Origin: Clavelina lepadiformis
Taxonomy: Eukaryota > Chordata > Ascidiacea > Aplousobranchia > Clavelinidae
Length of the DNA stretch: 64,000 nucleotides
Assembly (NCBI RefSeq): GCF_947623445.1
Contig: NC_135240.1
Span: forward strand, 1,426,001-1,490,000
Reading direction: 5' to 3'
Shown: piece after piece, positions 11,986-24,572 of the stretch
Position numbering within the stretch: the stretch's first letter is position 1
How the letters are laid out: every line of letters starts with the position of its first letter
Position numbers and translations under genes: made by a program
The notes under the pieces: generated by a model
Database searches by the model: none
Told to the model about the DNA's origin: nothing
What the model saw: only the letters and a program-made list of their open reading frames with translations

Positions 11986-12235
11986 TGTTAAAGATATGGG
12001 CGTTGATGGATAAGGTCACAGCTGTGATTGTGGATGGTACATTTTGTCAAATGCCTGAACACGTTTCATAGAATTTCATTAATCGTGTTGCTTGACCTTT
12101 GCTATGCACTGAGTTCTTTGCTGCATTTAAACGCAAATCATGTTATTTTGTGCTAAAAACACCAATCTTTCTCATTAGTTATTATGCACCGTACTGCATA
12201 GTATGATTCATACAGTATTGGCTATCAACCAACAG

Positions 12236-12400
12236 ATTGAACAAAATGGGAATCAATTGCCAACAATCGAGACTTTGAATTCTAGGACCAATTACAAACT
12301 CAAAGGATCTGGACCAGGTTTTTTTAACCAGCTGTCGCCGAGCAAGCAAACAAAAACAAAACCGTAAGCAACTGCCAAATGAATGCCAACACGGCAGGTT
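12236..12400. repeat. Dispersed repeat, copy 3 of 3 (fragment)
   Basis: Shares the block from GGAATCAATTGCCAACAATC through the TTTTTTTAACCAGCTGTCGC stretch with copies 1 and 2; the 5' part is missing. Confidence 0.55.
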
Positions 12401-13431
12401 TGGCAAACTAACTGTTGCTTACCAATAACAGATTGGATTCGACTGGGTCAACTGCTTAGTGCTTACACGGCAGGATTTGAAACATGTAGACATGTAGACG
12501 ACTATAGGCTCAACCAAAAAAGACAAACCAAGATCTACGTTTCCAAAAAGGCATTCGCAACACTAGTTCTGCCGACTGGCAGCCAACAATAGATAAAAGT
12601 TGATTAACAATGTGAAATTAGGCATTTGTGACAAACTTCCAGAAATGCTGACAAAACCAAAAGACCAATAACTGGATTGTTTTACAACCATGCTTTTTCA
12701 GTCCAATAAAGTAATAATGAATCACAAAAGCGAAAAAATCATCAAAGCACACACGCGGCGCTCTTAAAGGTGACTTGCCCACAAATATAAATTTGTTAGT
12801 CAGGGGACTTACCTATCATAGATTAAAAAGTAACCTATGCTCAAACTTTCACCAGTGTTGGCGATTGACGGAAACCTTGTTACACGTTCCCATGGTTCGG
12901 TCGTCGTTGCCGTGACGTCAATTAGTAAAAAGTGGAGTAGCTGTTTGCGTTGTTTTGACGTTTTGAAGATTCAAAGCGTGTGCAATTGTGCATGCTGTCA
13001 GTTGCTTACATGACGTCAGAGACTTTTTAAGTAAATGGTGCTTATAGCTTTAAAAGATTTAGAACTCTCTCTCACACGTCAGGAAAATAGAACATTGGAT
13101 GCATTTGATGGCAAAAATTGAATTGACACTTTTTGCGTATGGCTTAATTAAACTGGATATTGTTTTTCCCTTTTAACATGCAAATAAAACAAACGAGGTA
13201 TCTTAAACTTTTTCATGTTTGACATTCAAAAAAATAACTTGTATCCAATTTTATGCATTGACTCGTTTGTATACAGAGGGCTACAAAATCTTCTTCGGAC
13301 TTAGGTTGGCGCGCTAGCTACGATCTCCCACGAGCCGACGTTGGGCCTACCAACAACCACTAACGCACAGTGTTTTTATGCATTTGAGCAAAAGTTTATT
13401 TTTTCAATCTTGAAACAGCAAACACAACATT

Positions 13432-13836
13432 TTACTGCAAAGCATCGCTATCATCACTTGACACAGATGAGTCGAAATTCATAAAATAGACTTGTCTGTC
13501 TTCGTATTTCCGTTCTTTATCTAAAACATTTTTGTAATCAAAATTATTGCAATATGTTTCTTTACTATCTACAAAATTAAATATGCAAAAATTTAACGCT
13601 CTGCAATACATGATATGAACATTAAGCACGTATGCCACACAGCTTACCAAACTTACTCTCATTCTTTTTCGACTTTCCCCTTTCCTGTCAATATCGTTTT
13701 TAATCATTTCATGACCTCGCATATACTCTCTGCTTCTTTGATACCAGAATTTTCGGCAGCATCTAAAGTATAATGACATAAAAACTAAACATTGGAATAC
13801 ACATCTTCCACAGATAATACTAAATAACACTGACAA
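13432..13836 (-). other. Unidentified 134-residue frame in IR1 left arm (twin at 21,906-22,310)
   Basis: The two copies differ at a few residues only (for example NDID versus NAIH) and end in an acidic/serine tail (SSVSSDDSDALQ). The mid part (FWYQRSREYMRGHEMIK) is faintly reminiscent of Harbinger-type transposase starts, but I cannot assign it. The near identity reflects the recent duplication and is not evidence of selection. Confidence 0.25.
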
Positions 13837-13970
13837 TACATCTTAAAACAATGAAGCAGTAAGCAACCTAAAAAATCCAAACAGGACAAACAGGACAAAC
13901 AGTAATTTTGACTTATTCACCTAAAACAGCTTTTGCGAGTTGTGATGAATGCATTCCTCTCTTGTGACCC

Positions 13971-14430
13971 TTTTCCATCCAATTAGGACTGGTCGCTAGT
14001 TCAGATGTTAACAATTTGCTCCGAAGCATGCTGATAACAACTTTCACTGTTATGCCACTTATTTTGCTAGATAGGAAATCAAAATACATCCTGATAAGAA
14101 TCAGTTGTTTGGTGGCATTGTGTTACTGGTTACAAAGGCATAGTTTATTGTGACCATTCAGGTAATTACTGTTTGGTAACCGTGCTTCTACACTAACGTG
14201 CTTCCCTTTTCCATCCAATTAGGACTGGTCGCTAGTTCAGATGTCAACAATTTGCTCCGAAGCATGCTGATAACAACTTTCACTGTTATGCCACTTATTT
14301 TGCTAGATAGGAAATCAAAATACATCCTGATAAGAATCAGTTGTTTGGTGGCATTGTGTTACTGGTTACAAAGGCATAGTTTATTGTGACCATTCAAGTA
14401 ATTACTGTTTGGTAACCGTGCTTCTACAAT
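13971..14430. repeat. Tandem duplication of about 236 bp in IR1 left arm
   Basis: The block starting TTTTCCATCCAATTAGGACT occurs at 13,971 and again at 14,207, with a second copy through about 14,430. The right arm (21,545-21,785) has a single copy, so this happened after the inverted duplication or was lost from the other arm. Confidence 0.85.
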
Positions 14431-14647
14431 CTACATGGAAGCATTATCAAAGTTGTAAGTGAAAAAAGGTCAAGGTAGTCCCCCATTGCAATTAGATTAT
14501 AGAGATGAAAATATTTGATATTCGTATTATTATCAGTAACTTGAATATTAACTAACATTTTTCACTTACAGGAACGCCCGCTTGTGATTTTTCTGCCAGC
14601 AGTCATTCCACCCTGTCAAAATCCTCAAATGAATCTATCGGCTAGTT

Positions 14648-14735
14648 CAGGGGTCGGCAACCTGCGGCTCCGGAGCCGCATGTGGCTCTTTCATCGTTCT
14701 GATGCGGCTCTTATTAATTTTATTACTACAATAGA
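14648..14735. mobile_element. hAT-type terminal sequence, IR1 left arm
   Basis: Begins CAGGGGTCGGCAACCTGCGG and contains the stem GCGGCTCCGGAGCCGC, typical of the ends of a widespread hAT family of non-autonomous elements. Mirrored at about 21,253-21,340. I could not find the second terminus or a target duplication, so the boundaries are partial. Confidence 0.55.
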
Positions 14736-15848
14736 AACAAACAGATTACTTGCAAAATCATATCACAAGGTAAAAATGTATATTTCCAAATTGATTATAT
14801 ATATCCTAAGCTGGCCTTGCAACATCATAAAACCACTTTTCCTTTCTCTACAACACTCATGGCAACGAAAATATTCACGCCCTCTATGACACAACCTATT
14901 GGCCGGAAGAATTATACAGTTGCTTTTGCGATTGAAATAAACAATTGACATCACAACAAACAAACCTTGAAGCAGATTCAGATGTTTTACGTTCAACGAG
15001 AAAGTAACTTGTGTCAAGTTTGTTTGCTTTAACATTCGAGCTTTCATCCATTGAGTGGACCTGTGACATAAAACAGACAGATTGGGTTAAGATTTGAACG
15101 CAATTTATATCTTAAATATCATTTACTTTCATTACTTTCATTGATTATTTAAATGACATAGACCTCCCATGCGCTAGTGATCAACCATGTCAGGGTACCT
15201 CTCTTAACAGTTAGCACCACTCGGTGGTGTGGTACAATATTACAGCAGTATTTCCAGAATGAAAACTGCAAGTCTCTCCATTTTATGACCAAAATGGTAT
15301 TTCATTGAGAAAACCAAGAAGAAAATTTCATAAAGTTTCTTCAAAATAGCATTTCCAATAAAGATACTAAGATTGCTTAAGCTACAAACTAAAGATTAAC
15401 AATAAAAACTACAATGAACTCACATGAGGGTTAGGCTGGGATGGTCACCCTCCACTTCTGAGATCTCTTGAAGAGTTCAAAATCAAATCTGCGTAAGAAG
15501 ACAGTCTATCAGCCAATGCTGAGACATAATTATGACACAAATAATAAACACAATTCTGTCACAAAATATTAAACGTGGACTAACTGGTTCATATAATACA
15601 ACTCCATAACGAGCACAACAAATCATATAAATGAAATTTATTCCTATTGTAAATTGCTGGTGTTTAGCTTAGTGCATTCAACGAGTTGTGCACATTTCCA
15701 CTTAAAAGCAAATATTCTTAGTTTAGTTTTACTTTAGAAAACTGTGAAATTATATTTGGTTATATAGTGATTGTATTGATGAAAAATGTTGTGATTGAGC
15801 ATAAGTTTACAAGTGCAACCCATCAGCAGTATGAAATATGTCACATAC

Positions 15849-16168
15849 CGTGACGCGACACCTGATCGAAAGACACTTTATCGAGCCGACAGTTGATCAA
15901 AGCGACAGTTGATCGAATCGACTGTTGCTTCTCCCGCACACAGTCATAGCAAAACGTGGCGTACAGTTGCATTGTTTGCTGTAGAAAATTAAAATTTGGT
16001 GACTTTTCATAAAAAATGTTCAACTATCTGTCCATGTTTGTTTGATAAATTTGGATTTTGTAATTTTTGAGATATTGTGATATTTATATAATTTTGCCCT
16101 CTCTCCGCATTAAAGCATATTACTCATTTACGCACCAATAACTTGACTAACTATTCTCTTTCGTTCTC
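15849..16168. mobile_element. MULE-B terminal fragment at inner edge of IR1 left arm
   Basis: Starts CGTGACGCGACACCTGATCG and carries a short array of GACAGTTGATCGA-type units, then subterminal sequence shared with 18,545-19,027 and 19,692-20,150. It breaks off at 16,168, where unique sequence begins. Confidence 0.75.
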
Positions 16169-16944
16169 ATGGTGGGTCTCCTTCACTCTGAATGAGCAAC
16201 AACCTCAATCACCCTAACATTCTGTATTATAAGTGCATAAGTTGTAAATTAATATTGCAGAAGTGTTTGCTTCTACTGTTTATAGATTACACAACAGTTA
16301 AAAGAATAGAATTATCACCAACTTAATGCAAATTAAATGCAATTAGTCTTAAATTTTCAGCGATCAGAAACTAAGAAAGGATTTGTGAGTAAAAGCATGA
16401 ATAACATCAATGATTTGTCACCATAACACAAGACTGTGAGACATTTCACTTCTATGAAGTATTTTTCATCAGAACATATGAACTTCATTGAGAATTATTT
16501 ACATTAAAATCACGTCGAACAACAGGTTGGTAATGGGTGATATGAAGTGATCGATACATTGAGCTTCATCTTGCATCCCGTCTTATATGAATTATTATAG
16601 TGCAGATATTGTGAATAATATGAACTTATACCAGCAACAGGTACAAGTGGTTGGGTTGGTTGATGATTCAGGCCAAAATTAGTAAAGTTATAAACTTAGG
16701 CGAATTACTAAGATTTATTGTCAGGGTCTTGCGAAAGATATGTGAAGGACAGAAAAAGAGAAACATGGCAAAGCAAGAAATTAAGAAGAATTACTAAGAA
16801 AACAAAAGTGTATTTTTAGCGACTAGCTAGGTAAGCCCGATTATTTCTAACATTCTTTTCTCAATGAAATACACACATTTAGATGAAAATAATGAAGGTT
16901 ATCCCAGTAATGCTGATATGCAATAACGATATAATGTTACGTAC

Positions 16945-17561
16945 GGCATTTGCTTGAGGCCGCGGTGGTGGCATCGGCTTCTCCAACCTTATCACTGGCT
17001 CTAGAACAATAACAAGACATAGATGATTTTAAATGAAGACTGCGAATTCTCTCTACCGAAAAAGCCTATAATAAAAAAAACCTAAACCTATAAATGAAAT
17101 ACAATAATGTGTATTTGCACAGGATGCATTGTATGTGGTCAGTGCAAACATTTAAAAAAAATTTTTTGAATTTTGATGTTTATAACAACTGATAAAACAC
17201 AAGCAAATAAAAACTGTGACAATAAGTGCATTTTAACAACCAGTTTGCACGAACCAGTGCCAGTCGTCTACATTTATACCTCCTATATAAAAGTAGTGTA
17301 TGAGTGCTGTATTGCAACCTACTGCATGCAGTATATGCAGGCCTAATTCTAATAAATAATGATATGATTTGTCATAAATTTAATTGAAATTTGAAACTAC
17401 TGTATTATACTGTAATAACCAACAAATATCCTCACACGAGTGATATGTCTTCTCCAGTATAACCTACGATGGTGAGGTTGGGCCTCGGAGGGGCAGGAAG
17501 AGAGGTGGGTACAACCGTAGAAGGGCCGTTTACGCTTTCACTCGATGAACTGGAGGCAGAT
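16945..17561 (-). CDS. Two proline-rich exons of an unrecognised gene in the IR1 spacer
   Basis: Exon A (17,561-17,464) and exon B (17,000-16,945) join in phase 1 across good splice sites (TCTAG acceptors; GTTATA and GTACGT donors). Exon A encodes a serine-rich then proline-rich stretch (PAPPRPNLTIV). Exon B encodes a second one (EKPMPPPRPQANA). P-x-x-P-R motifs of this kind can bind SH3 domains (inference). No other exon could be found with confidence; flanking exons may have been lost when IR1 formed. Reading through exon A instead reaches a stop at 17,432. Confidence 0.4.
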
Positions 17562-17703
17562 CTAGAAAATTGAGGAGTTTTAATGGTTATCACATTTTCT
17601 GAAACAACATAATAATGAACATGAACTTGGCTGATAGTTTCTTTCAGCTGATAGTTGAGCAAGTAGGTTGGCATAACGAAAGTAGGCTTATATGCCTGAC
17701 TAA

Positions 17704-19027
17704 ATCGATCGATCGTCCATCGATCGATCGAAAGACACCTGCTCGAAATGACAGCTGATCGAACCACACTTTATCGAACTGGCAGTTGATCAAAACGACA
17801 GTTGATCGAACGACACTTTATCGAACCGGCAGTTCAAGCAAGATTTTTGCGTGTAACTCAAACATTGAAACAATGAGCCATTGTGATGTGCGGTCTTTGT
17901 AATGGTGTGCATTAATGAATTGTGATGTATATATCATAAAGTTGACGATTTATATTTTATATTTGTATCATAAAGTGTACGATTTCGCATGGCGGCCGGC
18001 CCGCCCACATATTAATAAGATATCACAAGAATACGCACGAGAATTACTAATTACGAAGGATTATTACTCGGAAGAAGCGCTACGACGCTGTCAACCAACG
18101 GCTGAAGAGCATAGTCGAAAATTATGACTCAACGAATATGGACATGAAAAGTTATCTTCGAGCAATTGCACACAACTTGTAATTAAATGAATGCGATTGA
18201 AATGTGCACTTCGTCAGTTGTCGTGCTTCTAAGTTTTAACAGTGCATGTCGTCAGTTCTTTTAATAAATTGTCGTTCTTTTAACCCTATCCTAACAAGGC
18301 TCGCGAGTTTACTAAAAAAACTAGGTGTGGCCAACCCCGCACACACATTTGCAATCGTTAATTACTAGAAACCTATGCGTCGTAAACGATGAGATTATTA
18401 CAGGTTAGTAGAAACATCATCTGGCTTCCTGTATACATCATAATTGTAAAACTAAAGAAAGTGAATTTAGTGTAAATTAGATATTTCTAAAAGTGACACG
18501 AATCTATAAATTCTTCTTGTTACGCCGCGCCCCCGCTGTGAAAAGAGAACGAAAAAGAATAGTTAGTCAATTTATTGGTGCGTAAATGAGTAATACGCTT
18601 CAATGCGGAGAGAGAGCAAAATTACATAAATATCACAATATCTCAAAAATTACAAAATCCAACTTTATCAAACAAACATGGACATATAGCTGAACATTTT
18701 TTATGAAAAGTCACCAAATTTTAATTTTCTACAGCAAACAATGCAACGGTACACCACGTTTTGCTATGACTGTGTGCGGGAGAAGCAACAGTCGATTCGA
18801 TCAACTGTCGTTCGATTAAGTGTCTTTCGATAAACTGTCGTTCGATTAAGTGTCGTTCGATAAAGTGTCTTTCGATCAGGTGTCGCGTCACGGGGAGAAG
18901 CAACAGTCGATTCGATCAACTGTCGGCTCGATAAAGTGTAGTTCGATAAACTGTCGTTTCGATCAACTGTCGTTCGATTAAGTGTCGTTCGATAAAGTGT
19001 CTTTCGATCAGGTGTCGCGTCACGGTA
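17704..19027. mobile_element. MULE-B copy at inner edge of IR1 right arm
   Basis: Both ends are arrays of short units (TTCGATCAACTGTCG / TCGATAAAGTGTC): about 17,704-17,850 and 18,780-19,027. The right-hand terminus is itself duplicated in tandem (about 18,778-18,893 and 18,894-19,024). Internal sequence, including the GGCGGCCGGCCCGCCC block, matches the 19,692-20,803 element in reverse. It includes the end of a MULE transposase. The left boundary is approximate because the array is degenerate (CGATCGATCG repeats). Confidence 0.75.
18077..18183 (+). pseudogene. C-terminal remnant of MULE-B transposase
   Basis: The frame encodes KKRYDAVNQRLKSIVENY... ending YLRAIAHNL and a stop. The same tail closes the MULE-A protein (FLRGIAHNL) and follows the MULE-C frame (FLRALAHNL), which identifies it although only about 36 residues remain. 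Confidence 0.6.
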
Positions 19028-19691
19028 TGTGACATATTTCATACTGCTGATGGGTTGCACTTGTAAACTTATGCTCAATCACAACATTTTTCATCAATAC
19101 AATCATTATATAACCAAATATAATTTCACAGTTTTCTAAAGTAAAACTAAACTAAGAATATTTGCTTTTACGTGGAAATGTGCACAACTCGTTGAATGCA
19201 CTAAGCTAAACACCAGCAATTTACAATAGGAATAAATTTCATTTATATGATTTGTTGTGCTCGTTATGGAGTTGTATTATATGAACCAGTTAGTCCACGT
19301 TTAATATTTTGTGACAGAATTGTGTTTATTATTTGTGTCATAATTATGTCTCAGCATTGGCTGATAGACGGTCTTCTTACGCAGATTTGAACTCTTCAAG
19401 AGATCTCAGAAGTGGAGGGTGACCATCCCAGCCTAACCTTCATGTGAGTTCATTGTAGTTTTTATTGTTAATCTTTAGTTTGTAGCTTAAGCAGTCTTAG
19501 TATCTTTATTGGAAATGCTATTTTGAAGAAACTTTATGAAATTTTCTACTTGGTTTTCTCAATGAAATACCATTTTGGTCATAAAATGGAGAGACTTGCA
19601 GTTTTCATTCTTGAAATACTGCTGTAATATTGTACCACACCACCGAGTGGTGCTAACTGTTAACAGAGGTACCCTGACATGGTTGATCACT

Positions 19692-20803
19692 CGTGACGCG
19701 ACACCTGATCGAAAGACACTTTATCGAACGACACTTAATCGAACGACAGTTTATCGAAAGACACTTAATCGAACGACAGCTGATCGAAACGACACCTGAT
19801 CGAAACGACAGTTGATCGAACGACACTTTATCGAACCGACAGTTGATCAAACGACACTTTATCGAACCGACAGCTGATCAAAGCGACAGTTGATCGAATC
19901 GACTGTTGCTTCTCCCGCACACAGTCATAGCAAAACGTGGCGTACAGTTGCATTGTTTGCTATAGAAAATTAAAATTTGGTGACTTTTCATAAAAACTGT
20001 TCAGCTATCTGTCCATGTTTGTTTGATAAAGTTGGATTTTGTAATTTTTGAGATATTGTAATATTTATATAATTTTGCTCTCTCTCCGCATTGAAGCGTA
20101 TTACTCATTTACGCACCAATAACTTGACTAACTATTCTTTTTCGTTCTCTTTTCACAGCGGGGGCGCGGCGTAACAAGAAGAATTTATAGAAATGTGTCA
20201 CTTTTAGAAATACCTAATTTACACTAAATTCACTTTCTTTAGTTTTACAATTATGATGTATACAGGAAGCCAGATGATGTTTCTACTAACCTGTAATAAT
20301 TTCATCAGTCTACGACGCATAGGTTTCTAGGTTACTCTCGAACTTAGTAATTCTCGTGCGTATTCTTGTGATATCTTATTAATATGTGGGCGGGCCGGCC
20401 GCCATGCGAAATCGTACACTTTATGATACAAATATAAAATATAGATATAAAATATAAATCGTCAACTTTATGATATATACATCACAATTCATTAATGCAC
20501 ACCATTACAAAGACCGCACATCACAATGGCTCATTGTTTCAATGTTTGAGAAACACGCAAAAATCTTGCTTGAACTGTCGGTTCGATAAAATGTCGTTCG
20601 ATCAACTGTCGTTTTGATCAACTGGCGGTTCGATAAAGTGTCGTTCGATCAGCTGTCGGTTCGATAAAGTGTCGTTCGATCAACTGTCGGCTCGATTAAC
20701 TGTCGTTCGATAAAGTGTCTTTCGATCATCTGTCGTTTCGATCAGGTGTCGTTCGATAAAGTGTCTTTCGATAAAGTGTCTTTCGATAAGGTGTCATAGT
20801 ACC
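19692..20803. mobile_element. MULE-B, intact non-autonomous copy with 9-bp target duplication
   Basis: Flanked by TTGATCACT at 19,683-19,691 and 20,804-20,812. The left IR1 arm keeps the empty site with a single copy (near 15,176), so this insertion is younger than the inverted duplication. Both ends are arrays of GACAGTTGATCGAACGAC-type units, about 230 bp each. The middle shares sequence with the other MULE-B copies but holds no long open frame. Confidence 0.9.
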
Positions 20804-21252
20804 TTGATCACTAGCGCATGGGAGGTCTATGTCATTTAAATAATCAATGAAAGTAATGAAAGTAAATGATATTTAAGATATAAATTGCGTTCAAATCTTA
20901 ACCCAATCTGTTTGTTTTATGTCACAGGTCCACTCAATGGATGAAAGCTCGAATGTTAAAGCAAACAAACTTGACACAAGTTACTTTCTCGTTGAACGTA
21001 AAACATCTGAATCTGCTTCAAGGTTTGTTTGTTGTGATGTCAATTGTTTATTTCAATCGCAAAAGCAACTGTATAATTCTTCCGGCCAATAGGTTGTGTC
21101 ATAGAGGGCGTGAATATTTTCGTTGCCATGAGTGTTGTAGAGAAAGGAAAAGTGGTTTTATGATGTTGCAAGGCCAGCTTAGGATATATATAATCAATTT
21201 GGAAATATACATTTTTACCTTGTGATATGATTTTGCAAGTAATCTGTTTGTT

Positions 21253-21340
21253 TCTATTGTAGTAATAAAATTAATAAGAGCCGCATCAGAACGATGAAAG
21301 AGCCACATGCGGCTCCGGAGCCGCAGGTTGCCGACCCCTG
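21253..21340. mobile_element. hAT-type terminal sequence, IR1 right arm
   Basis: Mirror image of 14,648-14,735; ends GTTGCCGACCCCTG at 21,340. Confidence 0.55.
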
Positions 21341-21905
21341 AACTAGCCGATAGATTCATTTGAGGATTTTGACAGGGTGGAATGACTGCTGGCAGAAAAA
21401 TCACAAGCGGGCGTTCCTGTAAGTGAAAAATGTTAGTTAATATTCAAGTTACTGATAATAATACGAATATCAAATATTTTCATCTCTATAATCTAATTGC
21501 AATGGGGGACTACCTTGACCTTTTTTCACTTACAACTTTGATAATGCTTCCATGTAGATTGTAGAAGCACGGTTACCAAACAGTAATTACTTGAATGGTC
21601 ACAATAAACTATGCCTTTGTAACCAGTAACACAATGCCACCAAACAACTGATTCTTATCAGGATGTATTTTGATTTCCTATCTAGCACAATAAGTGGCAT
21701 AACAGTGAAAGTTGTTATCAGCATGCTTCGGAGCAAATTGTTGACATCTGAACTAGCGACCAGTCCTAATTGGATGGAAAAGGGTCACAAGAGAGGAATG
21801 CATTCATCACAACTCGCAAAAGCTGTTTTAGGTGAATAAGTCAAAATTACTGTTTGTCCTGTTTGGAATTTTAGGTTGCTTACTGCTTCATTGTTTTAAG
21901 ATGTA

Positions 21906-22310
21906 TTGTCAGTGTTATTTAGTATTATCTGTAGAAGATGTGTATTCCAATGTTTAGTTTTTATGTCATTATACTTTAGATGCTGCCGAAAATTCTGGTA
22001 TCAAAGAAGCAGAGAGTATATGCGAGGTCATGAAATGATTAAAAACGCTATTCACAGGAAAGGGGAAAGTCGAAAAAGAATGAGAGTAAGTTTGGTAAGC
22101 TGTGTGGCATACGTGCTTAATGTTCATATCATGTATTGCAGAGCGTTAAATTTTTGCATATTTAATTTTGTAGATAGTAAAGAAACATATTGCAATAATT
22201 TTGATTACAAAAATGTTTTAGATAAAGAACGGAAATACGAAGACAGACAAGTCTATTTTATGAATTTCGACTCATCTGTGTCAAGTGATGATAGCGATGC
22301 TTTGCAGTAA
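21906..22310 (+). other. Unidentified 134-residue frame in IR1 right arm
   Basis: Twin of the frame at 13,432-13,836, with the same acidic/serine end. Not assigned to a family. Confidence 0.25.
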
Positions 22311-23092
22311 AATGTTGTGTTTGCTATTTCAAGATTGAAAAAATAAACTTTTGCTCAAATGCATAAAAACACTGTGCGTTAGTGGTTGTTGGTAGGCCCA
22401 ACGTCGGCTCGTGGGAGATCGTAGCTAGCGCGCCAACATAAGTCCGAAGAAGATTTTGTAGCCCTCTGTATACAAACGAGTCAATGCATAAAATTGGATA
22501 CAAGTTATTTTTTTGAACGTCAAACATGAAAGAGTTTAAGATACCTCGTTTGTTTTATTTGCATGTTAAAAGGGAAAAACAATATCCAGTTTAATTAAGC
22601 CATACGCAAAACGTGTCAATTCAATTTCTGCCATGAAATGCATCCAATGTTCTATTTTCCTGACGTGTGAGAGAGAGTTCTAAATCTTTTAAAGCTATAA
22701 GCACCATTTACTTAAAAAGTCTCTGACGTCATGTAAGCAACTGACAGGATGCACAATTGCACACGCTTTGAATCTTCAAAACGTCAAAACAACGCAAACA
22801 GCTACTCCACTTTTTACTAATTGACGTCACGGCAACGACGACCGAACCATGGGAACGTGTAACAAGGTTTCCGTCAATCGCCAACACTGGTGAAAGTTTG
22901 AGCATAGGTTACTTTTTAATCTATGATAGGTAAGTCCCCTGACTAACAAATTTATATTTGTGGGCAAATCACCTTTAAGAGCGCCGCGTGTGTGCTTTGA
23001 TGATTTTTTCGCTTTTGTGATTCATTATTACTTTATTGGACTGAAAAAGCATGGTTGTAAAACAATCCAGTTATTGGTCTTTTGGTTTTGTC

Positions 23093-24572
23093 GTAGCAGT
23101 AGCAGGTTTGTCACAAATTTATTAGCATGCGCATTAAGATAAATGTTAATTTTTTTTGTTCAGTTTTGTCTTTTGTTGAGCCAGTTCTCAACGTGACTGA
23201 CGAAAGCGATTGTCAAATAGGTAGAGATCTCACAGAGATGGTGAAATGAATAATAGGTGTAATATTTCTAAATATTAAATGGTTTAAATACTCCCTTTTT
23301 AAACAGGTGCAGTCAGTCACAAGAAGTAGCAGGTTTGTCACAAATTTATTAGCATGCGCATTAAGGTAAAATGTTAATTTTTATTTAAGGGCTCACTTCC
23401 CAATGTAAAGACAATTTTGAGCAGGCAACACAGTGATTATTACGTGTTCGTACTGAATGCGTCATATTAAAAAAAGTAAGAAATTTTCCGGTCCAATGCG
23501 CATGTGACGTCGATGTGAACTAGTTTTGTTGTTGTTTTGGCGACAGCTGGTTCCAGGTTTAGGCTAAGTTGTACATTTTTTGTGGGTTTGAGTTTTTGCT
23601 TTTTTGGAGAATTTGTGCAAAATTTTTAAGTTCAAAACTTGCTGTAAAGTTTAGGTAGCTGTTATAGAAAACTGAGTACATGGATTTTGTCCAAATTAAG
23701 ACTGCAGAAAGTCATAAACTAGATCTCGTTGCAAGCCAAAATTCAGGGTAGGTTTATGATGTGGATTTGCGACAGTAGCGTCTTGATTTAATGTACTTTG
23801 CATTGAAAAGCCTATCTCTTTCAAATGGGTATTGACCCCTTAAGCCAAAATTTTATTATGAATGTAAAACTCAGTTTTTAGGCTTACTTAACTTGCTAGC
23901 TTGTCTTTGGGCTAGGCTATTAACTAAAATTTGATTGCACTCTTTCCAGAAATACTTTTGGCTGGCTTTTTTGTATTCAACGGCGTTTTTCTTTGTTTAT
24001 TCTTTTTATTTGCAAAACTGGTAGAACAGTTATTGTTTTCGTGCTATAATGAAGTGTACGTATTTTTATGAAAGAATGGATGCGTTTTAAGTTAATAAAA
24101 GCATAAAGCACTAATATTTCATTAAAATGTACGCAGACAAACGATGAAAAAGCTGATAGAAAATTTAACAAAGGACATTGTTCGGCTGGCTTCTAACGAG
24201 TCTTGTCTCTCTGGATTAGCACAATGACCGATAACGGAATGGTAGCATCAACTTTGACGGCCAGGGGCTGGGCGATCATTGACTGACATATATGCTAGTA
24301 GTACATAAATCAATTTTACCGCTTGCATGTGATTTGCAAGTAAGTCATTTCCGGCTTTGCGTCGATCCATATCGCTTCATTTTAGAGCCAGCCGACGTGA
24401 ACATTTCAAGTTAGTGATGCAACCATCATCAATACTGTTTTGGCCATGATGTTTTAAAAATTGCCTTTACAGGCTTTGAGAGCATTAGGTACTACAATAG
24501 TTGCTATGGTTATTTTTGTAAGTTTCTACTACTGTTCCGCCTAAATCATGCTATTTAAATGGCCCTTTTCAG
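23093..24572. other. No gene seen; approximately 60-bp unit repeated twice
   Basis: GTAGCAGGTTTGTCACAAAT plus about 40 further bases occurs at about 23,099-23,160 and 23,323-23,385 in the same orientation. The remainder is AT-rich with no recognisable coding content. Confidence 0.4.

Larger units (their letters stand above)
12650..16168. repeat. Inverted duplication IR1, left arm
   Basis: Reverse complement of 18,545-23,092 at very high identity. Paired positions sum to 35,742 in the outer part, 35,988 further in, and about 34,870 near the centre. The two steps are explained by a tandem duplication in this arm and by a MULE-B insertion in the other. Contents include a 134-residue frame (13,432-13,836, minus) and hAT terminal sequence. 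The inner end is a MULE-B terminus. Confidence 0.9.
18545..23092. repeat. Inverted duplication IR1, right arm
   Basis: Mirror of 12,650-16,168. Longer than the left arm because it contains the complete MULE-B insertion at 19,692-20,803 and a longer MULE-B end array. Similarity fades outside 23,092. Confidence 0.9.

Noticed and set aside
17704..19027. CRISPR-like array of short repeats
   Set aside because: The repeats are imperfect, lack constant-length unique spacers and form the termini of a eukaryotic MULE transposon.
20941..21225. 94-residue frame present in both IR1 arms
   Set aside because: Identity between arms reflects recent duplication; the peptide has no family features and overlaps transposon sequence.
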